Positions 10,160 to 17,424 of a stretch of 64,000 nucleotides of DNA are shown here, piece after piece. The position numbers and the translations under genes were made by a program. This stretch comes from Sideroxydans sp. (lineage in GTDB: Bacteria > Pseudomonadota > Gammaproteobacteria > Burkholderiales > Gallionellaceae), in the NCBI GenBank assembly GCA_027310725.1, contig DAIDAG010000068.1, positions 1 to 64,000 on the forward strand, written 5' to 3'. The notes beneath the pieces were generated by a model that saw only the letters and a list, made by a program, of their open reading frames with translations, was not told the origin of the DNA and searched no databases. Every line of letters begins with the position of its first letter. Positions within the stretch are counted from its first letter, which is position 1.

Positions 10160-10888
10160 CTATTTCTCCGATTCCAACTTGGCAGCCCAAGCGCTCAGAT
10201 GGCGCTTCTCCCGCGAGTCGTCTTTCTGGTTGCGTGTCGGCGAAAAAAAGACTCCTGGCGCGTGCAGCAGTTTGCTGTTGGGGAACACGACCAGGAGTGA
10301 CACAACTAACGACAGATGAACCATTAACAACAGATCGGCAGGAAGCATTCCGACTTCAAAATGCATCAAGCCAAGGAAATATGTCTTCACTGCAATCACA
10401 TCGGTGTGTGCAGCGAACTTCATCATCAAACCTGAAGCGGCTATACCGATAAGCAACAGCAGCATCAGGTGATCAGACGGTGTCGAGATGTAACGGATGC
10501 GCTCGACGAACATGCGTCGCGCCCACAATCCGCACAATCCCAACAGCATGGTGATACCTGCATACATTCCGAACGGCTGGATGAATGCGACCCATTCCCA
10601 AACCGGTTCAGTGAAATAGCGCAGATGGCGCAGGATCACCAACAACAGACTGGCATGGAACAACCAGCCCAGACCCCATATCCACAAATTGGCCTTGAAC
10701 AGGCTTTCGAAGAACACCACCTCGCGCGTCATGCGCAACACGACTCCGCCGGTCGTTTTTGGCGCAGGCGTAGTCGGTATCTTCAGCGGAACCGGGGTGC
10801 GGGCGTAGGTGCTGATACGATAGAGCAGCCCTACGACAAGCAACAGCGTCGCGAGATAAAACAGGATCGCAAAAACGATGCTCGCCAT
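10160..10888 (-). CDS. dsrM: DsrM, membrane cytochrome b subunit
   Basis: A 242-residue NarI-like protein with about five to six membrane segments and histidines in helices suited to bind b-type heme (WLFHASLLLVILRHLRY; LMVHLSLVVSLL). It anchors DsrK and exchanges electrons with quinones. It sits between dsrC and dsrK; a short G-rich stretch (GGGACTCTC, read on the minus strand) precedes the ATG. Confidence 0.94.
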   Translation of the reverse strand: MASIVFAILFYLATLLLVVGLLYRISTYARTPVPLKIPTTPAPKTTGGVVLRMTREVVFFESLFKANLWIWGLGWLFHASLLLVILRHLRYFTEPVWEWVAFIQPFGMYAGITMLLGLCGLWARRMFVERIRYISTPSDHLMLLLLIGIAASGLMMKFAAHTDVIAVKTYFLGLMHFEVGMLPADLLLMVHLSLVVSLLVVFPNSKLLHAPGVFFSPTRNQKDDSREKRHLSAWAAKLESEK

Positions 10889-10915
10889 GAGAGAGTCCCT
10901 ATAGCCTGACCTGAA

Positions 10916-11251
10916 TCAAACGCAACCGGTGGGCTTGGGCAGACCGGCAATCTTGCATGCCTGCTTGCCTGGACCGTAAGGAAACAGGCCATACAGGTAT
11001 TCGCTGTTGCCTTTTTCCGCACCGAGTTTCTTGCCGATAGCCTTGGTCAGAACACGCACTGCCGGAGCGATCTGGTATTCCTCGAAATATTCGCGCAGGA
11101 AGTTGACGACTTCCCAGTGCTGATCGGTCATGGTGACATTCTCAGTCTGTGCGATGTAATTCGCGACCTCGGTGTTCCAATCGGCCAGATTGGTCAGATA
11201 ACCTTCTTCATCAGTTTCGTAACTTTTACCGCCGACTTCGATTGTTGACAT
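10916..11251 (-). CDS. dsrC: DsrC, sulfur-carrier protein
   Basis: A 111-residue protein of the TusE/DsrC/DsvC family with the flexible C-terminal arm and both conserved cysteines: C110 (penultimate) and C99, exactly 11 residues apart (ACKIAGLPKPTGCV). This is the full redox-active form that carries persulfide or trisulfide between DsrEFH, DsrAB and DsrMK. Compare the paralogue at 15877-16206, which lacks both cysteines. Confidence 0.97.
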   Translation of the reverse strand: MSTIEVGGKSYETDEEGYLTNLADWNTEVANYIAQTENVTMTDQHWEVVNFLREYFEEYQIAPAVRVLTKAIGKKLGAEKGNSEYLYGLFPYGPGKQACKIAGLPKPTGCV

Positions 11252-11277
11252 GCTTTTCTCCTTCTATATGTTGCTGA

Positions 11278-11574
11278 TTAAAGCCAAGATTGGCAGGTTT
11301 TATTATTGCTGGTCAGATCGACGAACCCGCCGTAATCGACTGGTGAAACACCTTCGATGAGCCTGTCGCCCAGACCGCGCGCCTCGAGATCCGGCATCAG
11401 GACATGTACCTTGAAGCGCCCCATAGCGGCCCGGAGTTTTGCCTCAAAAGCGCTGCCTCGCGTCGCCGCATAGACACCATCTTCGATAAGCAGAATGTCC
11501 CCGCCCGTCGCCGTATTCAAACAACTTTCTAGCGAGACACTGGTCAGGGGCGATTTATTGATGATATGTAACAT
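11278..11574 (-). CDS. dsrH: DsrH, sulfurtransferase subunit
   Basis: A 98-residue TusB-like protein, third subunit of the DsrEFH hexamer that passes sulfane sulfur to DsrC. The typical DsrH N-terminus (MLHIINKSPLT) is present; cysteines occur at positions 18 and 93. It lies nine bases after dsrF and 26 bases before dsrC. Confidence 0.94.
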   Translation of the reverse strand: MLHIINKSPLTSVSLESCLNTATGGDILLIEDGVYAATRGSAFEAKLRAAMGRFKVHVLMPDLEARGLGDRLIEGVSPVDYGGFVDLTSNNKTCQSWL

Positions 11575-11583
11575 GCATTCCCC

Positions 11584-11949
11584 CTAGAAACTCAAGACCA
11601 CGTCTTGCTCATCCATCAGCTTGCCCATTTCGGCACGGCTGAGCAAAGTCACGGGTACCAGAAAATCTTCCTCGGTAAGGCCGCGTGCTTCCATGGCTTC
11701 CTTTTCCACATACAGTTTTTCAATGTCGTAGTCTTCCAGGGCACGATAAGCCGGCGAGAAATTCTTGGTTTCTATCCCTTTTGTCTGTTGCCCTTTTTTC
11801 AGCTGGTACACGCCGTCATCCAGAAATGCCAGCGACACATCCTGGTCAAAGGCGGCGGTAATCAATACCACCTCCAGCGACTCCAGCGCGTAGATCGTGC
11901 CGTAAGGCGCCTTGCGGTTGACGAACATGAATTTTTTAGCATCACTCAT
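11584..11949 (-). CDS. dsrF: DsrF, sulfurtransferase subunit
   Basis: A 121-residue TusC-like protein of the DsrEFH complex. It has the family start (KKFMFVNRKAPYGTIYALESLE) and the segment AFLDDGVYQL, and contains no cysteine, so sulfur must be held by DsrE. It is 11 bases downstream of dsrE. Confidence 0.94.
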   Translation of the reverse strand: MSDAKKFMFVNRKAPYGTIYALESLEVVLITAAFDQDVSLAFLDDGVYQLKKGQQTKGIETKNFSPAYRALEDYDIEKLYVEKEAMEARGLTEEDFLVPVTLLSRAEMGKLMDEQDVVLSF

Positions 11950-11960
11950 TCCGTCTCTCC

Positions 11961-12320
11961 TTAATCGCCGAAGGTGACCAGACGGTCACACTTGATACCG
12001 GCTTCCACCAGCTGCCCCAGCCCCGAGATACGGAAACCCTGGGCCAGGTTCTCTTCCTTGATACCGCGACGCAGAGCAGCAGCGACGCAGACCACCAGAT
12101 CGACCTTGTGCTCTTCCGCCAACTTCGCCCAGCGATTCACGATATGCCGGTCATCCTGCGGCGGCTCGGTCAATTTGGACGCGTTGTTGACGCCATCGTG
12201 ATAGAAGAACACGCGCCACACTTCATGCCCTTTGGCGATTGCGGCCTTGGCGAACAGATAAGCCGAATCGCTGGCTTGATGCTGGTATGGCCCTTCGTTG
12301 ACGACGATTCCGAATTTCAT
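11961..12320 (-). CDS. dsrE: DsrE, sulfurtransferase subunit with catalytic Cys78
   Basis: I start it at the ATG at 12320 (MKFGIVVNEGPY), which leaves a 14-base gap to dsrB; the ORF-track start would lie inside dsrB. The 119-residue protein has a cysteine at position 78 in DLVVCVAAALRRG, the same position as the active cysteine known for Allochromatium DsrE. It binds persulfide sulfur for transfer to DsrC. Confidence 0.94.
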   Translation of the reverse strand: MKFGIVVNEGPYQHQASDSAYLFAKAAIAKGHEVWRVFFYHDGVNNASKLTEPPQDDRHIVNRWAKLAEEHKVDLVVCVAAALRRGIKEENLAQGFRISGLGQLVEAGIKCDRLVTFGD

Positions 12321-12334
12321 CAAGAACTCCTCGC

Positions 12335-13426
12335 TTAGAAACGAATATGCGTCGAAGCGTTCAGGTTGGAACGCGAACCGCGCCAATCGTCGATCAGATA
12401 CTTGGTGAACGGCAAACCGGTCTTTTCAAAGAAACGCGGCCAGCCGATACGGTCGATCCAGTCGGCCATACGCTCCCAAGGACGGGCATCTGCCTTGTAA
12501 ACGCGAAGGATGTTCTTTACCGCTGCGCCGACTTCGGGCCAGCGCGGAGCATTGTTCGGATATCCGGATGCGACCATCTTCATGAAAGTCGGCTTGCCGC
12601 GTGCGTTGGAGTTTTTGCCGCCTACCCAGATCGCCAGCTTGGAATTCTCCGGGTCGTTGATCTGCATCGGCGGGCAGGGAGGATAGCAAGCGCCGCAGCA
12701 CATGCATTTTGACTCATCGATTTCCAGCGAAGGTTTGCCGTTCACCATTGCCGGACGAATCGCAGCTACCGGGCAACGCGCTACAACGGCCGGGCGTTCG
12801 CACACGTTGGCAACCAGGTCATGGTTGATGACCGGCGGCTTGGTGTGTTGCACGATGATGGCGATGTCGGCCTGTCCGCCGCAATTGATCTCGCAGCAGG
12901 ATGTGGACATATGCACACGATTCGGCATTTCTTCCTGCTTGAACTCTTCGATCAGTTCGTCCATCAGCGCTTTCACCACACCGGATGCATCCGTACCCGG
13001 AATGTCGCAGTGCAGCCAACCCTGGGTGTGCGCGATCATGGTCACCGAGTTTCCGGTGCCGCCAACCGGGAAGCCATGCTTTTCCAGTTCAGCGATCAGC
13101 GGTGCGACCTTCTTCTCGTCCGACACGATGTATTCGATGTTGGAACGAATGGTGAAGCGTACGCGCCCTTCGGCGAATTTGTCGGCGATATCGCAAAGCG
13201 TGCGAATGGTATAGACGTCCATCTGGCGTTGCGTACCGGCACGCACTGTCCATACCTCATCACCCGAGTGCGACACATGGTGTAGCACGCCCGGACGGGG
13301 ACGATCGTGATATTTCCAGTTGCCGTAGTTCTTTGCCAGCAACGGGTGCAGGTATTTCTTGTTGTCCGGTACGCCAGTCTCTTTAGGCTTGCGCATCTGT
13401 ACAGGTGCGGGTGCATTCATTTTCAA
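12335..13426 (-). CDS. dsrB: DsrB, dissimilatory sulfite reductase beta subunit
   Basis: A 363-residue subunit with the siroheme-[4Fe-4S] motif region (STSCCEINCGGQADIAI near residue 175) and an inserted ferredoxin domain (KCMCCGACYPPCPPMQ near 240). With DsrA it forms the alpha2beta2 enzyme that, in the reverse direction, oxidises DsrC-bound sulfur to sulfite. It lies five bases downstream of dsrA. The oxidative assignment rests on dsrEFH and dsrL in the same operon. Confidence 0.97.
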   Translation of the reverse strand: MKMNAPAPVQMRKPKETGVPDNKKYLHPLLAKNYGNWKYHDRPRPGVLHHVSHSGDEVWTVRAGTQRQMDVYTIRTLCDIADKFAEGRVRFTIRSNIEYIVSDEKKVAPLIAELEKHGFPVGGTGNSVTMIAHTQGWLHCDIPGTDASGVVKALMDELIEEFKQEEMPNRVHMSTSCCEINCGGQADIAIIVQHTKPPVINHDLVANVCERPAVVARCPVAAIRPAMVNGKPSLEIDESKCMCCGACYPPCPPMQINDPENSKLAIWVGGKNSNARGKPTFMKMVASGYPNNAPRWPEVGAAVKNILRVYKADARPWERMADWIDRIGWPRFFEKTGLPFTKYLIDDWRGSRSNLNASTHIRF

Positions 13427-13431
13427 TCTCC

Positions 13432-14727
13432 TCAGGCAGCTTGCTTTTTGGCTTTGATTTTAGCGACTTCGTCATCCCATCCATCGGTACGGACGTAGGG
13501 GTTCATGCGTGGTGAATTGATCATCGCAGGATCGACTTCGACCTCCATTGCATCCAGGAAGTTGGCCAACCCGATACGCTCGATCATCTCGCCGGTACGC
13601 TCGTGTTCCAATGCGTTTTCGGCAAAGAAATCAATAGTGCGCTGCGCGAAATCGACCAGCTTCTCGACTTCTTCTTCAGTGTCCAGCTTCATGAACGGAA
13701 TGACCACGGTGCCCATCAGGCCACCGATCTTCAGGTGGCTCTTGCCACCAACCAGTACGCTTGCGCCCTTGTCCTTGCCTGGAGCCAATGCACCGGTCAT
13801 CACGTTGACACAGTGCATGCAACGCACGCAATCCTGATTGTCGATCTCGATCCCGTGTGTATCGCTCACTGCCACACTGGAAATATGCTCACCTTTTTTG
13901 ATCTTCTTGAGTTCCTTGACCTGGAAGGTCTTGGTCGGGCAACGTGCAACGATGTCGTTCACCAGCTCATCCATGCCGTGCTTGGCGAACCATTTCTTGG
14001 CCAACCCCTCATCGGTACGGATGTTATCGCGCCAAGTGCCGATCACGGCCATGTCGGAACGTTGAATTGCATTCATACAATCGTTCGGGCAGCCGGAGAA
14101 TTTGAACTTGAACTTGTATGGCAGCGAAGGACGGTGCAAGTCATCCAGGAAAGTATTCAGAACCGCACGGTGCGCATTTGCCTCGTCGTAGCAAGACTGT
14201 TCGCAACGTGCCGCACCTACGCAAGACATCGAGGTGCGTACCGCAGGGCCAGCGCCGCCGAGGTCAAAACCCATCTCGTTGATCTCGTCAAAGGCCTTTT
14301 GCACATTTTCGGTAGTGCAACCCTGGAACATGATGTCGCCGGATTGGCCATGGAACGCGATCAGGCCCGAGCCGTGCTTTTCCCAGATATCGCAGAATTT
14401 ACGCAGTGTATCGGTATCGTAGTGCATGCCGGGAGGAGGCATAACGCGCAAAGTGTGGAATTCTGCAGCATCCTTGTAGACGGCCTGGCCGTTCTCATCC
14501 TTGAGTTCGGTAAAGCGCGGAATCACGCCGCCGCCATAACCGAAGACGCCAACGGTACCGCCCTTCCAGTATCCCTTGCGAGTCTTGTACGATGTCTCAA
14601 GTTGCCCGAGCAGATCGACCATGAGGTCTTTGTCTTTGGCGAGCCGCTTCAGGCCAGTCACAAAACTCGGCCACTTACCTTTTTCCAGCTCATCCAGATT
14701 CGGAGTGTCATACATTTTTTTTGCCAT
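13432..14727 (-). CDS. dsrA: DsrA, dissimilatory sulfite reductase alpha subunit
   Basis: A 431-residue subunit, first gene of the operon. Motifs: TSMSCVGAARCEQSCYDEA (near residue 170) and KFSGCPNDCMNAIQ (near 215) for siroheme-[4Fe-4S] binding; CVRCMHCVNVM (near 300) in the ferredoxin domain. The following genes (B, E, F, H, C, M, K, L, J, O, P, N) are spaced by at most about 27 bases or overlap, consistent with one long transcript. A NarL-like dyad lies about 170 bases upstream. Confidence 0.97.
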   Translation of the reverse strand: MAKKMYDTPNLDELEKGKWPSFVTGLKRLAKDKDLMVDLLGQLETSYKTRKGYWKGGTVGVFGYGGGVIPRFTELKDENGQAVYKDAAEFHTLRVMPPPGMHYDTDTLRKFCDIWEKHGSGLIAFHGQSGDIMFQGCTTENVQKAFDEINEMGFDLGGAGPAVRTSMSCVGAARCEQSCYDEANAHRAVLNTFLDDLHRPSLPYKFKFKFSGCPNDCMNAIQRSDMAVIGTWRDNIRTDEGLAKKWFAKHGMDELVNDIVARCPTKTFQVKELKKIKKGEHISSVAVSDTHGIEIDNQDCVRCMHCVNVMTGALAPGKDKGASVLVGGKSHLKIGGLMGTVVIPFMKLDTEEEVEKLVDFAQRTIDFFAENALEHERTGEMIERIGLANFLDAMEVEVDPAMINSPRMNPYVRTDGWDDEVAKIKAKKQAA

Positions 14728-15030
14728 GATATTTTCCTTTCAAGTCGCGTTGAGCTACATTGCCCGGCGGGGCCTGGAATTCCTAATGTCGTACGGGCTC
14801 TGGTACTGAAATCACAACCACCGACCCGGTTTCTTAATGGTTCCGCATGGTACGGCGCAATATCAAGCCTAACTATCACCCTTAGCGACTATCCAAAGTA
14901 ACCCTTAAGGGGGGTACTTTTCACATCCCCAGTAGTATTCCAATCAGGGCGGTAATAGCGCTAGACTTGGCGCATACATAGGACTAGTCGATTCTCGGTC
15001 CGGTGCTTTTAACTAAACTTAAGGGAAAAC
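14728..15030. other. Divergent intergenic region between dsrA and the accessory cluster
   Basis: 303 bases with no gene. It must hold the promoters for the leftward dsr operon and the rightward accessory genes. The main recognisable element is the CCC-N4-GGG dyad at 14899-14914; a further half-site-like CACCCTTAG lies at 14878-14886. I could not define -35/-10 boxes with confidence. Confidence 0.7.
14899..14914. promoter_or_regulatory. NarL-like dyad upstream of dsrA
   Basis: TAACCCTTAAGGGGGG, with the perfect core CCCTTAAGGG. It shares the geometry (CCC, four bases, GGG) with the sites at 28563, 44428, 59573 and 59773. The layout resembles the 7-2-7 heptamer pairs bound by NarL-type regulators. 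Regulator identity is inferred. Confidence 0.5.
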
Positions 15031-15249
15031 ATGGCGAAAATCACGGAATTGAACAAGATCCATGTTCCTCTGGGGGGGCAACAAATCGAGCTGCAACAGG
15101 TCGACCATACGGAAGACGGCATGAGCATGTTGCGTGTTCGCATCCGCGAGGGCAAGCGATTCACCATCTTCGATATTGATCCGGCAACGGCAGGACAATG
15201 GGCGGCAACCATGTTGCAATGGGCCAACTCACAAGGCAATGACAAGTGA
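15031..15249 (+). CDS. Small hypothetical protein, first gene of the accessory cluster
   Basis: A 72-residue soluble protein with an amphipathic beta/alpha pattern (IHVPLGGQQIELQQVDH, then FTIFDIDPATAGQWAATML). No cysteine, no signal peptide. I recognise no family with confidence. It starts after an AAGGG-containing leader and overlaps the next gene by four bases, so the two are translationally coupled. Divergent position next to dsrA suggests a role tied to Dsr, which is inference. Confidence 0.75.
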   Translation: MAKITELNKIHVPLGGQQIELQQVDHTEDGMSMLRVRIREGKRFTIFDIDPATAGQWAATMLQWANSQGNDK

Positions 15250-15848
15250 CAGCCCCGCACACTGAAATGATCGATGTGGTTTTCGAAATAAGCGGCGGAA
15301 CATTGCCCACCGCTTATCCCTATACATTATGGGACGAACTGGTCCGGCTCGTCCCGCAACTCGGGGAAGATGAAAATGTCGGCGTCATCCCCTTGCGCAT
15401 GGCCACAAGCAAGGAAGGAATGTTGCTCCCTAAACGCGCCAAGCTGGTGTTGCGGTTGCCGCATGCGCTTGCCGATATCGTTTCCGACCTGGCACAGAAA
15501 CAAATGCGTGTGGCAGATAGTCTGATACAGCTGGGTTCATGCAAAAAAAGGCCAATATCGCACTACCCTACCCTGCATTCACATTTGGTGACAGGCGCCG
15601 ATGATGAAATCGCATTCATGCAAGAAGTGGAATCGGCTCTCGCAGGGATGGGAGTCGAAGCAAAATTGATCTGCGGCCAACGCCTCACCCTGACAAACGG
15701 TGAACGCGCGATCAAAGGATACAGCCTGGTTTTGCATGATCTCAGTCCGGAAGATTCGTTACGCGTGCAATATTCCGGATTGGGCAAGGAACGGCGGCTT
15801 GGCTGCGGTATTTTCGTGCCGTACAAGGTCATCTCCGGTCTGGAGTGA
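15246..15848 (+). CDS. Cas6/Cmx6-like protein without a CRISPR locus
   Basis: A 200-residue protein whose pattern matches the Cas6/Cmx6 (type I-MYXAN) family: MIDVVFEISGG.LP start, LWDELVRLVPQLGEDENVGVIPLR, a central RLPHALADIVSDLAQK helix, and the C-terminal glycine-rich loop GLGKERRLGCGIFVP that is the Cas6 hallmark. In the family as I recall it, a His lies where this protein has PTAYPYTL, so the usual catalytic histidine seems absent. No cas genes or repeat array occur in the window. It sits between a small unknown protein and a DsrC paralogue. RNA binding is a family expectation; any role in sulfur metabolism is inference. Confidence 0.7.
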   Translation: MTAPHTEMIDVVFEISGGTLPTAYPYTLWDELVRLVPQLGEDENVGVIPLRMATSKEGMLLPKRAKLVLRLPHALADIVSDLAQKQMRVADSLIQLGSCKKRPISHYPTLHSHLVTGADDEIAFMQEVESALAGMGVEAKLICGQRLTLTNGERAIKGYSLVLHDLSPEDSLRVQYSGLGKERRLGCGIFVPYKVISGLE

Positions 15849-15876
15849 CGTTTTATTGAGAGAAAGGGAAAGAAAG

Positions 15877-16206
15877 ATGGGATACACAGTTGCAGGAAAC
15901 GAATTGGAAACCAATGATGACGGTTTTCTGTTGGAACCGGATTACAGCGAGGAAGCGGCAAACGTGATCGCGGCGGCTGAAGGGATCGAACTGACCCCCA
16001 AACACTGGGAAGTCATTAACTACATGCGCGAGCAGTATCGCGAACATGGCCACACACCCAATTTTCGCAACATGCTGAAAGACATCAACGAATTCTGGCC
16101 GGAAGCCGACAGCAAGGCATTGTACGATCTGTTTCCGATGGGTCCAGCCAAACAGGCTGCAAAGGTCGCCGGATTGCCGCAACCTCTGGGCAAAGGCGGC
16201 TACTGA
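15877..16206 (+). CDS. DsrC paralogue lacking both redox cysteines (RspA-like)
   Basis: A 109-residue DsrC/TusE-family protein; the start at 15877 follows an AGAAAGGGAAAGAAAG ribosome-binding stretch (the ORF-track start is inside the previous gene). The fold-defining segments match DsrC (TPKHWEVINYMREQYREHG, LYDLFPMGPAKQAAKVAGLPQP), but the arm ends in LGKGGY: C110 is lost and C99 is replaced. Such cysteine-free homologues have been grouped as regulatory sulfur-related proteins (RspA). It cannot carry sulfur as DsrC does, so a regulatory, DNA-binding or decoy role is plausible. The helix-turn-helix-like core is retained. Confidence 0.9.
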   Translation: MGYTVAGNELETNDDGFLLEPDYSEEAANVIAAAEGIELTPKHWEVINYMREQYREHGHTPNFRNMLKDINEFWPEADSKALYDLFPMGPAKQAAKVAGLPQPLGKGGY

Positions 16207-16344
16207 AACGACGCATCAGCAAGGGTGCACCGTGTCCGTACCCAGATGCGGGCAATTGACTAGGCAAAAAGTCGCGAACGGAATCGGCACTACCAAAAGC
16301 AGTGAACCGACACCAGCCAAATCGCTGGTTATAAGGAGATGAAG

Positions 16345-16824
16345 ATGGGAATGGATATGGTCAACGTCGTACTCGACATGAAGGGGCTTTCCTGCCCCAG
16401 GCCGCTCATCGGGGCGAAACGCATGGTCGATGAGCTTGCCGCAGGGCAGGTGTTACTGCTGGTGTCGGATTGTCCTGGAACACAGGATGATCTGTTCGCC
16501 TGGGCGAAACTGACCGGCAACCAGATACTGAAAACCGAAAAGATGCCGGATGGCGGAACCGGGTATCACATCCAGAAAGGCAAAGGCCATGCACACAACG
16601 CCAACGTCACGCTGGACATACGCGGCGCAGTCTGTCCCGGCCCCATCGTCGAGGCCAAAAAGCTTCTGAACGGGATGCAAACAGGCGAAGTGTTGAAACT
16701 GGTCAGCGACTGCCCGGGCGTACAGTCAGACATCGGCGGCTGGGCTTCCGCCACCGGCATGACTTTACTGGAAACCGTTGAATCTGCGGCCGGCGTGCAC
16801 GAGTTCTACATTCGTAAAGGCTGA
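16345..16824 (+). CDS. Tandem TusA-domain sulfurtransferase
   Basis: A 159-residue protein made of two TusA domains in a row. The first has the sulfur-carrying motif LSCPRPLIGAKR (residues about 15-26), the second VCPGPIVEAKK (about 93-103). Each also has a second conserved-looking cysteine in SDCPG. The start at 16345 is chosen because AAGGAG lies six bases upstream; the ORF-track ATG at 16339 abuts the ribosome site. Single-domain TusA is the norm, so the duplication is unusual; it could hold two persulfides or relay sulfur between domains. Confidence 0.9.
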   Translation: MGMDMVNVVLDMKGLSCPRPLIGAKRMVDELAAGQVLLLVSDCPGTQDDLFAWAKLTGNQILKTEKMPDGGTGYHIQKGKGHAHNANVTLDIRGAVCPGPIVEAKKLLNGMQTGEVLKLVSDCPGVQSDIGGWASATGMTLLETVESAAGVHEFYIRKG

Positions 16825-16827
16825 GCC

Positions 16828-17424
16828 TTGCGCATCAAAAGCAGCTGGTTCAAGGATGGCCGCGAACGTACTCCGCAAGAGATATCGGACGCGCTGGCGT
16901 TCGTCGTCTCGCGTATTGCCGATAATGCCCTGAAGAACACGCGGAAGGCGAAATTCGAAATTGAAGTCGGTCCCCAATATTTCGAGTTCCTCGCCGAATT
17001 CTCGCTCTTCCTCATCATTTCCGCAGACCGTATTGTCTACGGCAAACTTTCGGAGGCAGACAGGTTCGTTTTTACCAGCAATCTGGCGAACCGCGTGGCA
17101 GAAACCTATGCCGAGAATCGCAGCCGCCTGCTCGTCGAAGACATTAAAGAGTGCAAGCGGCGCTTCATCGATCTGCTCAACCAGCGCGCAGGCGAATACG
17201 CCGAATTCGGCTACGATGAAAACGGCCCCGCTTATACCTTCTATCGCTATCTCGCCTATTGCATCGGCGAGATCATGACCGATGAAGACAGCGGCTGGAT
17301 CATCGACCAGATCATCAGCTTCGAAGCGCCCGAGGCAATACAGATGATCGAAAAGACCCTGCGCGGCTTATATGAAGCCGAACCGAAGAAGACGCGCCGC
17401 CGCACATCGACCAGCGGGGACTGA
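16828..17424 (+). CDS. Hypothetical helical protein (TTG start)
   Basis: A 198-residue, charged, mostly helical protein with a lysine/arginine-rich tail (EPKKTRRRTSTSGD). It begins with TTG three bases after the tandem tusA stop and ends directly before the ATG of the next gene, so it belongs to the same operon. There are two cysteines (IKECKRR, LAYCIGE) but no recognised motif. Function unknown. Confidence 0.8.
   Translation: MRIKSSWFKDGRERTPQEISDALAFVVSRIADNALKNTRKAKFEIEVGPQYFEFLAEFSLFLIISADRIVYGKLSEADRFVFTSNLANRVAETYAENRSRLLVEDIKECKRRFIDLLNQRAGEYAEFGYDENGPAYTFYRYLAYCIGEIMTDEDSGWIIDQIISFEAPEAIQMIEKTLRGLYEAEPKKTRRRTSTSGD

Noticed and set aside
13603-14901. 432-codon plus-strand ORF opposite dsrA
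   Set aside because: It is antisense to a firmly identified gene and its sequence is rich in H, R and L with no motif; a shadow ORF.
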